Numbered from the stretch's first letter, positions 34,167 to 43,772 are shown. The stretch is 64,000 nucleotides of DNA from Alistipes sp. (GCA_017937125.1 JAGBEH010000003.1:1-64000); one strand, 5' to 3'. Numbers and translations: made by a program. Notes: generated from the letters alone by a model not told the origin.

Positions 34167-35597
34167 TTATTCGGCGACGGGAGCGTATCTCGGAACCAGC
34201 GATTTCATAATCAGCCAGCCGATGAGATAAGCCACCGCGCAGAATGAGAATACGATGAAATATCCTGCGTTTATCCCTTCGAAGCCCATAAATACCGTGT
34301 GCGCACGTTCGGTGTAGTCGAACAGGTATCCCGAGCCTTGGTTTATGAGGAACGAGCTGATGCCGCCCGCCATACCTCCGATGCCCGTGACCGTAGCTAC
34401 GGCGTATTTCGGGAATATGTCGCCTACGGTCGAGAATATGTTCGCGCTCCACGCCTGATGCGCCGCGCCCGCTATGCCTATTATGACGACGGGTATCCAC
34501 ATTGATATGTGTCCGAGCGGCTGTGCCAGCAGTGTGAGCATCGGCAGGAATGCGAATATGAGCATCGCCCGCATACGCCCTTCATAGGGGTTCATCCTGA
34601 ATTTCTCGATGAAGTATGTAGGCAGATAGCCGCCGAATATGGACCCCATTACTATGAGGTACAATACCCCTATGGCTATCTGGAACTTCGGGTCCGTGGA
34701 TTGGAGCCCGTAGACGTTCTTCAGATACGACGGCGTCCAGAACAGGAAGAACCACCATACTCCGTCGGTCATAAACTTGCCGAGTATGAACGACCATGTC
34801 TGTCTGTATCCGAAACACTTGCGTATGGACATGCTTTTATGCGGCTTGTCCTCCTCTGCGGGTGCCGCATCGTTCCTGTCGGAGTCGATGTATGCAAGCT
34901 CCGCGGCGTTTACGCGCGGGTTGAGTTCGGGCTTGCGGTATATGTACAGCCAGAAACCCATCCATACGAATCCGAGTGCGCCGATTATCAGGAAGGCCAT
35001 CTCCCAGCCGAATTCGGCGGCGAGTACTGGAATGGTAAACGGGGCGGCGAGAGCGCCTATCGTGGCGCCCGCATTGAAGATGCTCGTGGCGAATGCGCGG
35101 TCCTTCTTGGGAAAGTATTCGGCCGTGGCCTTGATCGCCGCGGGGAAGTTGCCCGCTTCGCCGAGTGCGAGGATGCAGCGAGCCGCAATGAAGAACGACA
35201 GGCTTATGGTGCCTATGCGCAGCGCCAGTTCGGTGCCTGCCGCCACCTGTCTCAACGCTTCCGCATCGGGCAGTCCCGTGAGCCATTCGGTGGCGACGCT
35301 GCACAACGCGTGAAGGCAGGCGCCCGCACTCCATATGCCGATGCTCCACAAGTAGCCGTTGCGGGTGCCTAACTTGTCTATGATACGCCCGACGAAGAGC
35401 ATCGAAATCGCATAGAACAGCGAGAAGACACCCGTAATCGTCCCGTAATGGTTGTTCGACCAGTGGAATTCGGCACGTATGAAATCCTCCCACGTAAGCG
35501 AGAGGACCTGTCGGTCCATATAATTTATTGCCGTTGCGAAGAACAACATTGCGCATATTATCCATCGCTGGTTGGTTTTTCGGTCAGTAGCGGTCAT
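34167..35597 (-). CDS. exuT: MFS hexuronate transporter (ExuT-like)
   Basis: The 476-residue permease has about 12 membrane segments and the anion:cation symporter signature of the hexuronate group: ATAINYMDRQVLSL in the first helix and GEAGNFPAAIKATAEYFPKK after helix 4. It probably imports D-glucuronate or galacturonate by proton symport. It starts 7 bp after the kdgA stop codon and is the last gene of the minus-strand uronate operon, which supports the substrate assignment. An extra acidic loop lies in the middle. Confidence 0.9.
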   Translation of the reverse strand: MTATDRKTNQRWIICAMLFFATAINYMDRQVLSLTWEDFIRAEFHWSNNHYGTITGVFSLFYAISMLFVGRIIDKLGTRNGYLWSIGIWSAGACLHALCSVATEWLTGLPDAEALRQVAAGTELALRIGTISLSFFIAARCILALGEAGNFPAAIKATAEYFPKKDRAFATSIFNAGATIGALAAPFTIPVLAAEFGWEMAFLIIGALGFVWMGFWLYIYRKPELNPRVNAAELAYIDSDRNDAAPAEEDKPHKSMSIRKCFGYRQTWSFILGKFMTDGVWWFFLFWTPSYLKNVYGLQSTDPKFQIAIGVLYLIVMGSIFGGYLPTYFIEKFRMNPYEGRMRAMLIFAFLPMLTLLAQPLGHISMWIPVVIIGIAGAAHQAWSANIFSTVGDIFPKYAVATVTGIGGMAGGISSFLINQGSGYLFDYTERAHTVFMGFEGINAGYFIVFSFCAVAYLIGWLIMKSLVPRYAPVAE

Positions 35598-35604
35598 AAA
35601 GGTC

Positions 35605-36276
35605 CTATTTGTTGTAAGTTGCGATTATTCCGAGCGCTCGGCGGCATCTCTCCGTGACGGCGCTCCAGTTCCCCGATTCCACTTCGGCGGCGGGAAAGAG
35701 TTTCGAACCCATACCTACGCAGAAAACGCCCGCCGCGAACCATCTCGAGAGGTTCTCCTCGGTAGGTTCGACGGCGCCCGTGGCCATAATGTTGCTCCAC
35801 GGCATCGGTGCCTTGATGTTCTTTACGAAGTCGGGTCCGCCGACGCAGCCTGCGGGGAATATTTTCGTTATGTCGCACCCGAGCTGTTGCGCGCGGTGTA
35901 TCTCCGTCACGGTTCCGCATCCCGCGATGTAAGGGATGAGACGCCCGTTGCAGATGCGTGCCACCCCTTCGTCCAGACAGGGACCTACGATGAAGTCCGC
36001 GCCGCGGCTTATGTATATTGCAGCCGTTGCGTCATCCGCCACGGAGCCTGCGCCGAGAACCGTTTCGGGGCATTCTGCCGAAGCGAATTTGCGCAGCGCG
36101 GCGAATACGTCTGCTGCGAAGTCCCCGCGATTGGTGAATTCGAAAGCTCGAACCCCTCCGTCGTAGCACGCTTTGAGCACTCGGCACGCCGTTTCGGCGT
36201 CGGAGTGATAGAAGACCGGTACCATACCCGTGCGGGCTATGGTCTCCAATACCTGTATTTTTGAAAATCTTGCCAT
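35605..36276 (-). CDS. kdgA: KDPG aldolase
   Basis: This 223-residue aldolase cleaves 2-keto-3-deoxy-6-phosphogluconate into pyruvate and glyceraldehyde-3-phosphate, the final step of the uronate route encoded here. The Schiff-base lysine lies in DITKIFPAG; VLGAGSVAD and FIVGPCLDEGVA are other family segments, and the GRxxE-type motif is replaced by EFTNRGDFA. It follows kdgK after a 151-bp spacer that holds two similar hairpins, and is followed by the transporter at 7 bp. Confidence 0.93.
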   Translation of the reverse strand: MARFSKIQVLETIARTGMVPVFYHSDAETACRVLKACYDGGVRAFEFTNRGDFAADVFAALRKFASAECPETVLGAGSVADDATAAIYISRGADFIVGPCLDEGVARICNGRLIPYIAGCGTVTEIHRAQQLGCDITKIFPAGCVGGPDFVKNIKAPMPWSNIMATGAVEPTEENLSRWFAAGVFCVGMGSKLFPAAEVESGNWSAVTERCRRALGIIATYNK

Positions 36277-36299
36277 AATCGTTCAAATTCCTGCACCTT

Positions 36300-36420
36300 T
36301 TTCCGCCGCGGCAGAGTCCGAACAGTGTCGGTTCGACCGAGACTTATCGAAAAGGTACGTTTTTTAACAGTCGTTTTTCGCCTCGGCAGAGTCCGAACAA
36401 CATCTGTTCGGCCGCGAGGT
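36300..36420 (-). repeat. Twin hairpin elements between kdgK and kdgA
   Basis: The 16-bp word CGGCAGAGTCCGAACA occurs twice (36309-36324 and 36384-36399). Each copy is followed by a sequence that folds back on it; the second gives CCGAACA/TGTTCGG with a CCTCG/CGAGG outer stem. No T run follows, so RNA processing, stabilisation or differential expression in the operon is more likely than full termination. Confidence 0.6.
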
Positions 36421-36427
36421 TTATCTT

Positions 36428-37450
36428 TTATCGTTGTACGCGCCCCGACCCGTCGCCGCCTGCCAGCGCCTCGACTTCGGCCTCCGATACGAGGTTGAAA
36501 TCGCCGTTTACGGTGTGCTTGAGCGCCGAAGCCGCTACGGCGAACTCGAGCGCTTCGCCCTGCGTCGGTTTGGTGAGCAGCCCGTGGATGATGCCGCCCG
36601 AGAAGGAATCGCCGCCGCCCACGCGATCGACGATGGGCAGAATATCGTAATGTTTCGATACGTAGAACTCTTTGCCGTCGTATATCATAGCTTTCCAGCC
36701 GTTGCGGCTCGCCGAGTAGGATTCGCGCAGTGTCGAAACGACGTATTCGAACCCGAACTCGCGCATCATCTGCTCGAATATGCGCTTATAGCCCTCGGCG
36801 TCGGTCTTTCCTCCCGCGATGTCGGCGTCGGGCTTGAAGCCCAGACACAGCTCCGCATCCTCTTCGTTGCCGATGCAGACATCGACGTACCGCATCAGCG
36901 GGCGCATTACCGACTGCGCTTTCTGTGCCGTCCACAGCTTCTTGCGGAAATTGAGATCGACCGAGACTTTCGCCCCATGCCGCTTTGCGGCCTCGCAGGC
37001 CAGCCGTGTTATCTCGGCCGCCTTGTCGGAGATTGCGGGCGTTATGCCCGACCAGTGGAACCAGTCGGCACCCTCCATTATGGCGTCGAAATCGAAATCC
37101 GAGATGTCGGCCTCGGCCATCGAGGAACCTGCACGGTCGTATATGACCTTGCTCGGACGCATTGCCGAGCCGCTTTCGAGGTAGTATATGCCGAGCCTTT
37201 TGCCGCCGCGGACTATACGGTCGGTATGCACTCCGTAACGGCGCAGGGCGTTGAGGGCGCATTGTCCTATCTCGTGGTCGGGCAGCTTGGTGACGAAATA
37301 GGCGTCGTGCCCGTAGTTGGCGCAGCTGACGGCTACATTGGCCTCGCCGCCGCCGTATACCGCGTCGAAGCGGTCGGCCTGTATGAAGCGGTTGTTCTGC
37401 CCCGAAGGCGACAGCCGCAGCATTATCTCGCCTAAAGTTACTATCTTCAT
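36428..37450 (-). CDS. kdgK: 2-keto-3-deoxygluconate kinase
   Basis: This 340-residue PfkB-type sugar kinase phosphorylates 2-keto-3-deoxygluconate with ATP. The N-terminal MKIVTLGEIMLRLSP and GGGEANVAVS segments bind substrate, and GGGDSFSGGIIHG carries the catalytic Asp and anion hole. The order uxuA-kdgK-kdgA supports KDG over other PfkB substrates. It starts 7 bp after the uxuA stop codon, so they are co-transcribed. Confidence 0.93.
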   Translation of the reverse strand: MKIVTLGEIMLRLSPSGQNNRFIQADRFDAVYGGGEANVAVSCANYGHDAYFVTKLPDHEIGQCALNALRRYGVHTDRIVRGGKRLGIYYLESGSAMRPSKVIYDRAGSSMAEADISDFDFDAIMEGADWFHWSGITPAISDKAAEITRLACEAAKRHGAKVSVDLNFRKKLWTAQKAQSVMRPLMRYVDVCIGNEEDAELCLGFKPDADIAGGKTDAEGYKRIFEQMMREFGFEYVVSTLRESYSASRNGWKAMIYDGKEFYVSKHYDILPIVDRVGGGDSFSGGIIHGLLTKPTQGEALEFAVAASALKHTVNGDFNLVSEAEVEALAGGDGSGRVQR

Positions 37451-37457
37451 AATTCAG

Positions 37458-38624
37458 TTATTTGTCGTATAATGTCCTTGCTATGCCCTGTTCCAGACCG
37501 CGCAGTTCGGCTATGCCGCGCAGCCGGCCGTAGAGCGAATACCCGGGGTTGGTCTTTTTCGTCAGGTCGTCGCACATCTGGTGCCCGTGGTCGGGACGGA
37601 CGGGTATCGATATGCCGCGCCGCTGTTCCACTTCGAGCAGGGCCTTCATCATCTCGTACATAGGTACGTCGCCTGCCAGATGGTCGGCTTCATAGAAGTC
37701 GCCGAGTTCGTTGCGTTTCGTGCTGCGCAGATGTACGAACCCTATGCGGTCGCCGAATTCGCGCATCATCGCGGGACAGTCGTTGTCGCCGCGTACGCCG
37801 AACGACCCCGTGCACAGGCACAACCCGTTCGAAACGTTCGGTACGAGCTTTACCAGACGGCGGAAATCGTCGGCCGTAGACAGTATACGCGGCAACCCGA
37901 GGATAGAGTAGGGCGGGTCGTCGGGGTGTATCACCATTTCGCTGCCGCACTCGTCGGCCACGGGACATATCTCGCGCAGGAAATCGACGAGGTTGCTGCG
38001 CAGCCGTTCGGCGTCGATATCCTTGTATCTTTCCAGCTCGGCGCGGAACTGGTCGAGCGTGAAGCTCTCTTCGGATCCTGGCAGTCCCGCAATCATATTG
38101 CGTACGAGCGTGTGTTTGTCTTCGTCGCTCATCTCGGCGAAACGTCTCTCGGCACGGGCGATCTCTTCGGGCGTGTAGTCGCGTTCGGCACCCTCGCGCT
38201 TGAGGATGAACAGGTCGAATGCGATGAATGCGGCCTTTTCGAAGCGGAGCGCACGCGAACCGTCGGGCAGTTCGTAAGCCAAATCCGTACGTGTCCAGTC
38301 CAGTACGGGCATAAAGTTGTAGGTTATGCAGCGGATGCCGCAGGCCGCCAGATTGCGTACGGATTGTTTGTAATTCTCGACATATTTCCGCCAGTCGCCC
38401 GTCTGGGTCTTGATGTGCTCGTGAACGGGTACGCTTTCGACCACGCTCCACGTCAATCCCGCATCGGCGATGATGCGTCGGCGTTTTTCTATCTCGTCGA
38501 TCGTCCAGACCTCGCCGTTGGGGATATGGTGCAGTGCGTGAACGATGTCCGTGACTCCCGCTTGGCGTATTTGCGGGAGAGTGACGGGGTCGTTGGGACC
38601 GTACCACCGCCACGATTGTTTCAT
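37458..38624 (-). CDS. uxuA: Mannonate dehydratase
   Basis: UxuA removes water from D-mannonate to give 2-keto-3-deoxygluconate and needs Mn2+ or Fe2+. The conserved start [20 protein letters not shown] decides the ATG at 38624; an in-frame ATG at 38636 would add four residues. Metal-binding and catalytic regions are seen in [24 protein letters not shown] and [10 protein letters not shown]. At 388 residues it has the family length. It lies between the SDR and kdgK genes of the uronate operon. Confidence 0.95.
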   Translation of the reverse strand: MKQSWRWYGPNDPVTLPQIRQAGVTDIVHALHHIPNGEVWTIDEIEKRRRIIADAGLTWSVVESVPVHEHIKTQTGDWRKYVENYKQSVRNLAACGIRCITYNFMPVLDWTRTDLAYELPDGSRALRFEKAAFIAFDLFILKREGAERDYTPEEIARAERRFAEMSDEDKHTLVRNMIAGLPGSEESFTLDQFRAELERYKDIDAERLRSNLVDFLREICPVADECGSEMVIHPDDPPYSILGLPRILSTADDFRRLVKLVPNVSNGLCLCTGSFGVRGDNDCPAMMREFGDRIGFVHLRSTKRNELGDFYEADHLAGDVPMYEMMKALLEVEQRRGISIPVRPDHGHQMCDDLTKKTNPGYSLYGRLRGIAELRGLEQGIARTLYDK

Positions 38625-38652
38625 AAGGTGTACCATAGAAGTTTGTCGTTTG

Positions 38653-39471
38653 TCAGATTGAAAAAGCGTCGAATCCGCCGTCGATTACCGTCAGCGTTCC
38701 CGTGACGGCTTTGGATGCGTCCGAGGCCAGCCATTGGAGCGTACCTACCAGTTCTTCGGGTTCGAGGAACCGCTTGTAAGGCGTGTGTGCGAGTATGGTG
38801 TGGGAGCGGGGCGTCAGCGAGCCGTCGGGATTGGTGAGCAGCGTGCGGTTCTGGTCGGTCAGCAGGAACCCCGGAGCTATGGCGTTTACGCGCAGTCCGC
38901 TGCCGAACTTGATCGCCAGTTCTCCGCACAGATATTTCGTCCAGTTTACTACGGCGGCTTTGGCGACGCCGTAACCTGCCACGCGCGTCAGCGGGCGCAG
39001 TGCGGATTCGCTTGCGAAATTGATGATGGATCCCTCTTTGCGCTCGACCATCGCTTTGGCGAATACCAGTGTCGGCAGTATCGTACCGAACAGGTTGAGC
39101 TCGGTGCAGAGCTTCACAGCCTCGACATCCAGATCGAAAATCGTCTGGTCGGGCTGCACCGTCGCACGTGCCATATTTCCGCCTGCGGCATTGAGCAGTA
39201 CGTCGATACGGCCGTAGCGGGACATAATCTGTTCGTAGTTCTGCTCCAATACCTTCTTGTCGAGGACGTTCGTCGCGAAGAAACAGGCCTCGCTGCCGTC
39301 GCCCTTTATCTCGGCGATTATCTCGTCGGCTTTTTCGGCTGTCCGCTCGAGGTCGAGCAGTACGACTTTCGCCCCCTGTTCGGCGAAATGCTTCACGATA
39401 GTCCTTCCCAATACTCCGCAGGCGCCTGTCATAACGACGACCTTGCCTGCGACATCGAATAAATTTTTCAT
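38653..39471 (-). CDS. SDR-type D-mannonate oxidoreductase (UxuB function)
   Basis: This 272-residue short-chain dehydrogenase shows the NAD-binding [14 protein letters not shown], a serine in FASES, and the catalytic Tyr-x3-Lys in GYGVAKAAV. Being the first gene of the operon with uxuA, kdgK, kdgA and a hexuronate importer, it most likely reduces fructuronate to mannonate, the step done by the unrelated UxuB of E. coli. SDR enzymes with this function are known in Bacteroidota and others. A KduD-like role is the main alternative. It starts just after a palindrome-rich region. Confidence 0.85.
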   Translation of the reverse strand: MKNLFDVAGKVVVMTGACGVLGRTIVKHFAEQGAKVVLLDLERTAEKADEIIAEIKGDGSEACFFATNVLDKKVLEQNYEQIMSRYGRIDVLLNAAGGNMARATVQPDQTIFDLDVEAVKLCTELNLFGTILPTLVFAKAMVERKEGSIINFASESALRPLTRVAGYGVAKAAVVNWTKYLCGELAIKFGSGLRVNAIAPGFLLTDQNRTLLTNPDGSLTPRSHTILAHTPYKRFLEPEELVGTLQWLASDASKAVTGTLTVIDGGFDAFSI

Positions 39472-39540
39472 ATATTTTCGGTTTTACGGATTATTCTTCG
39501 AATACTCTGTAACTCTTCGGGTTTCCCGTCGATTCTCTCA

Positions 39541-39548
39541 CAAAAATA
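39541..39548 (-). promoter_or_regulatory. -7 box for the uronate operon
   Basis: On the minus strand TATTTTTG lies about 70 bp before the SDR gene. No TTTG is seen at the usual 19-20 bp distance, so the promoter probably depends on regulation. Confidence 0.5.
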
Positions 39549-39561
39549 TGCAAAAAATGTC

Positions 39562-39624
39562 AAAAAGTGTGGAAATACGGACGAAAATACACACTTTTTA
39601 TTAAAATAGTGTGTTCGTGCACAC
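39562..39624. promoter_or_regulatory. Palindromic operator candidates beside lacI
   Basis: AAAAAGTGTG (39562-39571) and CACACTTTTT (39590-39599) form a perfect inverted repeat with an 18-bp spacer. GTGTG (39609-39613) and CACAC (39620-39624) form another with a 6-bp spacer. They lie just upstream of the uronate operon -7 box and downstream of the LacI gene, where operators for that regulator would be expected. The first arm pair could also fold as a terminator for lacI. Confidence 0.55.
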
Positions 39625-39674
39625 GTTTGCGGACAAACAAGCCGCATCCGAGTACGGCGGCAGACGGATGCGGT

Positions 39675-40745
39675 TTATTCTGTCAGCTCCGTCAGATCGT
39701 TGTAATACGGCAGGTTCTCTTCGGTGACGATGTCTAACGGCATATAGTTGTCGCGTTTCATCGTTTGGCCGAAAACCAGATTCATCATCAGCGCCTTGAC
39801 CGCCGAAAAACCCTGCTGCGCGGGACGCTGGCAGATGACGAACCCTATGCCGCCGTCCCGCAGCCCTTCGATATTGGAGCGGGTGAGGTCGAGGGTCACG
39901 AGCCTGATGTCCGAGCGGCCGTGGCGTTTGAGATAATCGGCCATAACGCCTCCGCGCGACGACAGTATGGCTCCGCCTTTGATGTCGGGGTTGCGCTCGA
40001 AGAAGTCGCCGACCAGCTCTTCGTTGTCTTCGGGTCGGGCTGCCGAGAATATCAGTCGCCTTATGTTGTTTTCGAGCCCGCGCTCGCGGAAGAATTCCAT
40101 AAATCCGATCTTGCGCATCAGTGTGTTGTTGGCGCTTTCGTCGCCCACGCGTTTGGCCTGGCAGAGGACGTAATCCGACCCTTCGGGCGTTATCTGGTGT
40201 ATGAGTTTGGCTATGAGGTACCCGCAGACCTGCTGGTCGGCGGAGAAAAAGCACATGGGCGACGTCCCGTCTACCATCGAATCGACGTACACGTAGGGTG
40301 TTCGGGTATCGTTGAGGTGGTTGGCGAGAACTATCGTTTCGTCCTTGAAAGTGGGGCCGATGATTACCGCATCCCACTCCCCTTCGGCGACACGCTCGAA
40401 TGTCGAGCGGCACGAAAACAGGTCGAACTGATTGTAATGGAAGAAGTCGCAGGTTATGTCTATGCTGTCGTACTCCCTGACCGCACGCAGTATGCCCGCA
40501 CGGACCTGTTCCCAGTATTCGCCGGCGACGCATTCGGGTATGGCGACGGCGAGGCGGAACCGTTTGCGCATCGAAATCGACGAAAGATAGAGATTGGGCG
40601 TGTAGTTTACTTCGTTCAGTACCTTCTCGACAGCGATTCTGCTGGCCTCCGACACTTTGCCGCGGCCGTGCAGAACCCGGTCTACGGTTCCGGGCGATAC
40701 GCCCGCAAGTGCCGCAATGTCCTTGATTCTCGGTTTCGATGCCAT
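39675..40745 (-). CDS. LacI-family regulator, likely of uronate genes
   Basis: The 356-residue protein starts with a helix-turn-helix, KPRIKDIAALAGVSPGTVDR (residues 4-23), with the hinge VLHGRGKVSEASR, followed by a periplasmic-binding-like sensor domain. Such regulators bind a sugar or sugar acid and release or bind operators. It lies between the divergent uxaC gene and the minus-strand uronate operon, so control of both is likely. Effector identity is not evident. Its promoter is close to the consensus. Confidence 0.92.
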   Translation of the reverse strand: MASKPRIKDIAALAGVSPGTVDRVLHGRGKVSEASRIAVEKVLNEVNYTPNLYLSSISMRKRFRLAVAIPECVAGEYWEQVRAGILRAVREYDSIDITCDFFHYNQFDLFSCRSTFERVAEGEWDAVIIGPTFKDETIVLANHLNDTRTPYVYVDSMVDGTSPMCFFSADQQVCGYLIAKLIHQITPEGSDYVLCQAKRVGDESANNTLMRKIGFMEFFRERGLENNIRRLIFSAARPEDNEELVGDFFERNPDIKGGAILSSRGGVMADYLKRHGRSDIRLVTLDLTRSNIEGLRDGGIGFVICQRPAQQGFSAVKALMMNLVFGQTMKRDNYMPLDIVTEENLPYYNDLTELTE

Positions 40746-40763
40746 AGTTCCCGTTTATTGCCG

Positions 40764-40794
40764 CAAAGATATGCAATTTGGCGATGATATACAA
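40764..40794 (-). promoter_or_regulatory. Promoter for the LacI gene
   Basis: On the minus strand TTG (40792-40794), a 20-bp spacer and TATCTTTG (40764-40771) give a good promoter 19 bp before the start codon. Confidence 0.65.
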
Positions 40795-40868
40795 TGTTTA
40801 TCCGTGCCGCGCACTTCGATGCGAAGATAAAAACGGTCGCGGGGTTATCTTTTTTCGTAAAAATGTCT

Positions 40869-40894
40869 TACTTTTGTTGTGGATGTACACATCC
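40869..40894 (+). promoter_or_regulatory. -7 box and palindrome for uxaC
   Basis: TACTTTTG at 40869-40876 is a -7 box. Right after it GGATGTACACATCC (40881-40894) is a near-perfect palindrome placed where a repressor could block transcription. Whether the LacI protein binds there is a guess. Confidence 0.5.
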
Positions 40895-40956
40895 GTCGGG
40901 GAAATGTTCCCGTTTTTTATCGGATATTTGTATTTAAGCATATCGATCAGCGAATT

Positions 40957-42357
40957 ATGAGTTATATTACCGATGATTTCCTGCTCTGCACGCCTGCCGC
41001 GCGCGAGCTGTACCGCAAATACGCGGCTGCGATGCCCGTAATAGATTATCACTGCCACCTCGATCCGCGCTGGATAGCCGACGACGTACGGTTCGACAAT
41101 ATCGGCGAGATGTGGCTCGGCGGCGACCATTACAAGTGGCGCGCGATGCGTGCCTGCGGCATCGACGAACGTTTCATTACGGGCGACGCGTCGTGGCGCG
41201 AGAAGTTCTCCAAGTGGGCGGAGACGGTGCCGTATGCTATGCGTAACCCTCTGTATGTGTGGACGCATATGGAGTTGAAGCGTATCTTCGGTATCGACGA
41301 CATCCTCTCGCCCGCTACGGCGGACAAGATATGGGACGAATGCAACGGGATGATCGCGCGGAGCGATTTCTCGGCCCGAGGCATTATGCGCCGCTGCAAT
41401 GTCGAGGCGGTATGCACGACCGACGATCCCGCGGATACGCTCGAACATCATCGCAAGATAGCTGCCGAGTGTCCCGATATTACGGTGCTGCCGACGTGGC
41501 GCCCCGACAATGTGCTGAAAATCGGGGATACTGCGGCGTTCAATGCCTATGCGGACAAACTCGCTGCTGCGGCCGATACGGACATCGCGTCGTATGCCGA
41601 TCTGCTCGATGCCTTGCGCAAGCGCCACGATTTTTTCGCTGCGGCGGGATGCCGTCTGTCGGACCACGGGCTCGACAGGTTCTATGCCGCGGAATATACC
41701 GAACGCGAAGCGGCCGCCGTTTTCGACCGCGTGCGTCGCGGAGGTGCGGCCGATGCCGGAGAGTGCGACAAGTTCGTCAGCGCTTTGCTGTACGAGCTCG
41801 CCGTTATGGATGCCGAATCGGATTGGGTTCAGCAGTTCCATATCGGCCCTATTCGCAACAATGCGGCCTCGATGTTCCGCAAGCTGGGGGCGGATGCGGG
41901 CTTCGATGCCGTGGATGACAAGAACTATGCGGCGCAGGGCTTCGCCTTCTTCGACCGCCTCTATTCCGAGGGACATTTGGCGAAAACCGTGCTCTACAAC
42001 CTGAATACGCGCGACAACGATATGCTTGCCGTTATGGCCAACACATACAATTCGGCGCCGGTCCGAGGCAAAATCCAGTACGGCGCCGCGTGGTGGTTCG
42101 CCGACAATGAGAAGGGGATACGCAACCAGCTCGACAGCTTCTCGAATGCGGGGCTGTTGGGGACGTTCATCGGTATGCTTACCGATTCGCGCAGTATCCT
42201 GAGCTATCCGCGCCACGACTATTTCCGCCGTATCCTGTGCGACGTACTGGGCGGCGACATCGAGAGCGGCCGCCTGCCCGCATCCGAAATCGGGCGCATC
42301 GGCGAAATGGTCGGTGACATATGTTATAATAATATCAAGACATACCTTAAACTGTAA
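40957..42357 (+). CDS. uxaC: Glucuronate isomerase
   Basis: UxaC converts D-glucuronate to D-fructuronate (and galacturonate to tagaturonate), the first step of the route encoded nearby. The 466-residue length fits. The metal-binding HCHLDP motif lies near residue 37, and RNPLYVWTHMELKR and the C-terminal LTDSRSILSYPRHDYFRR are typical. The ATG at 40957 is chosen over an in-frame upstream ATG because MSYITDDFLLCTPAARELY is the usual N-terminus. The GH109-like gene follows after 5 bp. Confidence 0.95.
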   Translation: MSYITDDFLLCTPAARELYRKYAAAMPVIDYHCHLDPRWIADDVRFDNIGEMWLGGDHYKWRAMRACGIDERFITGDASWREKFSKWAETVPYAMRNPLYVWTHMELKRIFGIDDILSPATADKIWDECNGMIARSDFSARGIMRRCNVEAVCTTDDPADTLEHHRKIAAECPDITVLPTWRPDNVLKIGDTAAFNAYADKLAAAADTDIASYADLLDALRKRHDFFAAAGCRLSDHGLDRFYAAEYTEREAAAVFDRVRRGGAADAGECDKFVSALLYELAVMDAESDWVQQFHIGPIRNNAASMFRKLGADAGFDAVDDKNYAAQGFAFFDRLYSEGHLAKTVLYNLNTRDNDMLAVMANTYNSAPVRGKIQYGAAWWFADNEKGIRNQLDSFSNAGLLGTFIGMLTDSRSILSYPRHDYFRRILCDVLGGDIESGRLPASEIGRIGEMVGDICYNNIKTYLKL

Positions 42358-42362
42358 TTCAT

Positions 42363-43757
42363 ATGAAAAAGAGACTGTGTGCCTTGGCACTCGCGTGCGT
42401 TGCCGTTTGCTGCATTCCCGATGCGTCGGCATCCGCGAAACCCTATCGTATCAAAAAGGGCGTTATCGTTTTCGACGAGCCGAAACCTGCTGCGGGGCAG
42501 GAGGATATGCTGGCGTTCGCCGCCGAACCCTTGGCAACCGTGCGCGTGGGGTTCATAGGGCTCGGAATGCGCGGCTCGGGGGCCGTTCGTCGGTTCACGT
42601 TCCTCGACGGCGTGGAGATAAAGGCTCTGTGCGACCTTTTGCCCGAGAATGTCGCCGAGTCGGGCAGGATATTGTCCGATAAAGGGTTGCCTGCGGCTGC
42701 GGAGTATAGCGGCGAAGATGGATGGAAGGCCTTGTGCGAACGTGACGACATAGACCTGGTGTATGTCTGCACGCAATGGCAGATGCACGTCGAGATGGCC
42801 GTATATGCTATGGAGCACGGCAAACACGTCGCTGTCGAGGTGCCTGCCGCTATGACGGTCGCGGACTGCTGGCGGCTCGTGGATACGTCGGAACGGACGC
42901 GCAGGCATTGTATGATGCTCGAAAACTGCGTATACGACTTTTTCGAACTTACCACGCTCAATATGGCGCAGCAGGGACTGTTCGGCGAAATAGTGCACGT
43001 CGAGGGCGGGTATATCCACAATCTCGCACCGTTCTGGAGGGAGTATCAGGGTAACTGGCGGTTGAAGTTCAACCAAAACCATCGCGGTGACGTATATGCC
43101 ACGCACGGTTTCGGCCCCGACTGTCAGCTGCTGAACATCCATCGCGGCGACAAGCTCGATTATCTGGTGTCGATGGATACTAAATCGGTTGTCGGCAAGG
43201 CCGTAGCCAAGGAGATTATGGATGCCGACGAATTCGCGAACGGCGACCAGACCACCACGATGATTCGCACGTCGGCGGGCAAGACGGTGCTGTTGCAGCA
43301 TAACGTCTATACGCCGCGTCCTTACGACCGTCTGTATCAGGTTGTCGGCTCGAAAGGGTATGCTTCGAAATACCCGATAAAGGGCTATGCTTTCGAGCCC
43401 GAACAACTCGCGGGGGCGGTTGTCGATTATGAGAACCTCTCGACCCATAAGTTCGTTCCTGCGGCTGTCCGCAAGGAGCTTGCCGAGAGGTATAAGCATC
43501 CTATTCTGCGCGAGGTCGAGGAGAAGGCCAAGCTGGTCGGCGGCCACGGCGGTATGGATTTCATTATGGATTATCGTCTGGTATATTGCCTGCGTAACGG
43601 GCTGCCGCTCGATCAGGATGTCTACGATGCCGCCGAATGGTCGTGCATAGGCGAACTGTCGGCAGCTTCGATAGAGAACGGCAGCAAACCGGTCGCCATA
43701 CCCGACTTTACCCGCGGCAGATGGCAAAAACTCGACGGATTGAAATTCGCGAAATAA
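42363..43757 (+). CDS. Gfo/Idh/MocA-fold glycosidase, GH109-like, exported
   Basis: This 464-residue protein begins with a signal peptide (LALACVAVCCIPDASASA), followed by a Rossmann segment VGFIGLGMRGSGAV. The motifs GDVYATHGFGP and GGHGGMDFIMDYRL resemble the NAD-dependent glycosidases of family GH109, which remove N-acetylgalactosamine by an oxidation-elimination route. It is co-transcribed with uxaC (5-bp gap), which makes release of an uronic acid or other sugar from glycans an attractive but unproven idea. Substrate specificity cannot be read here. Confidence 0.82.
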   Translation: MKKRLCALALACVAVCCIPDASASAKPYRIKKGVIVFDEPKPAAGQEDMLAFAAEPLATVRVGFIGLGMRGSGAVRRFTFLDGVEIKALCDLLPENVAESGRILSDKGLPAAAEYSGEDGWKALCERDDIDLVYVCTQWQMHVEMAVYAMEHGKHVAVEVPAAMTVADCWRLVDTSERTRRHCMMLENCVYDFFELTTLNMAQQGLFGEIVHVEGGYIHNLAPFWREYQGNWRLKFNQNHRGDVYATHGFGPDCQLLNIHRGDKLDYLVSMDTKSVVGKAVAKEIMDADEFANGDQTTTMIRTSAGKTVLLQHNVYTPRPYDRLYQVVGSKGYASKYPIKGYAFEPEQLAGAVVDYENLSTHKFVPAAVRKELAERYKHPILREVEEKAKLVGGHGGMDFIMDYRLVYCLRNGLPLDQDVYDAAEWSCIGELSAASIENGSKPVAIPDFTRGRWQKLDGLKFAK

Positions 43758-43772
43758 GCTTCGCTCCCGACA

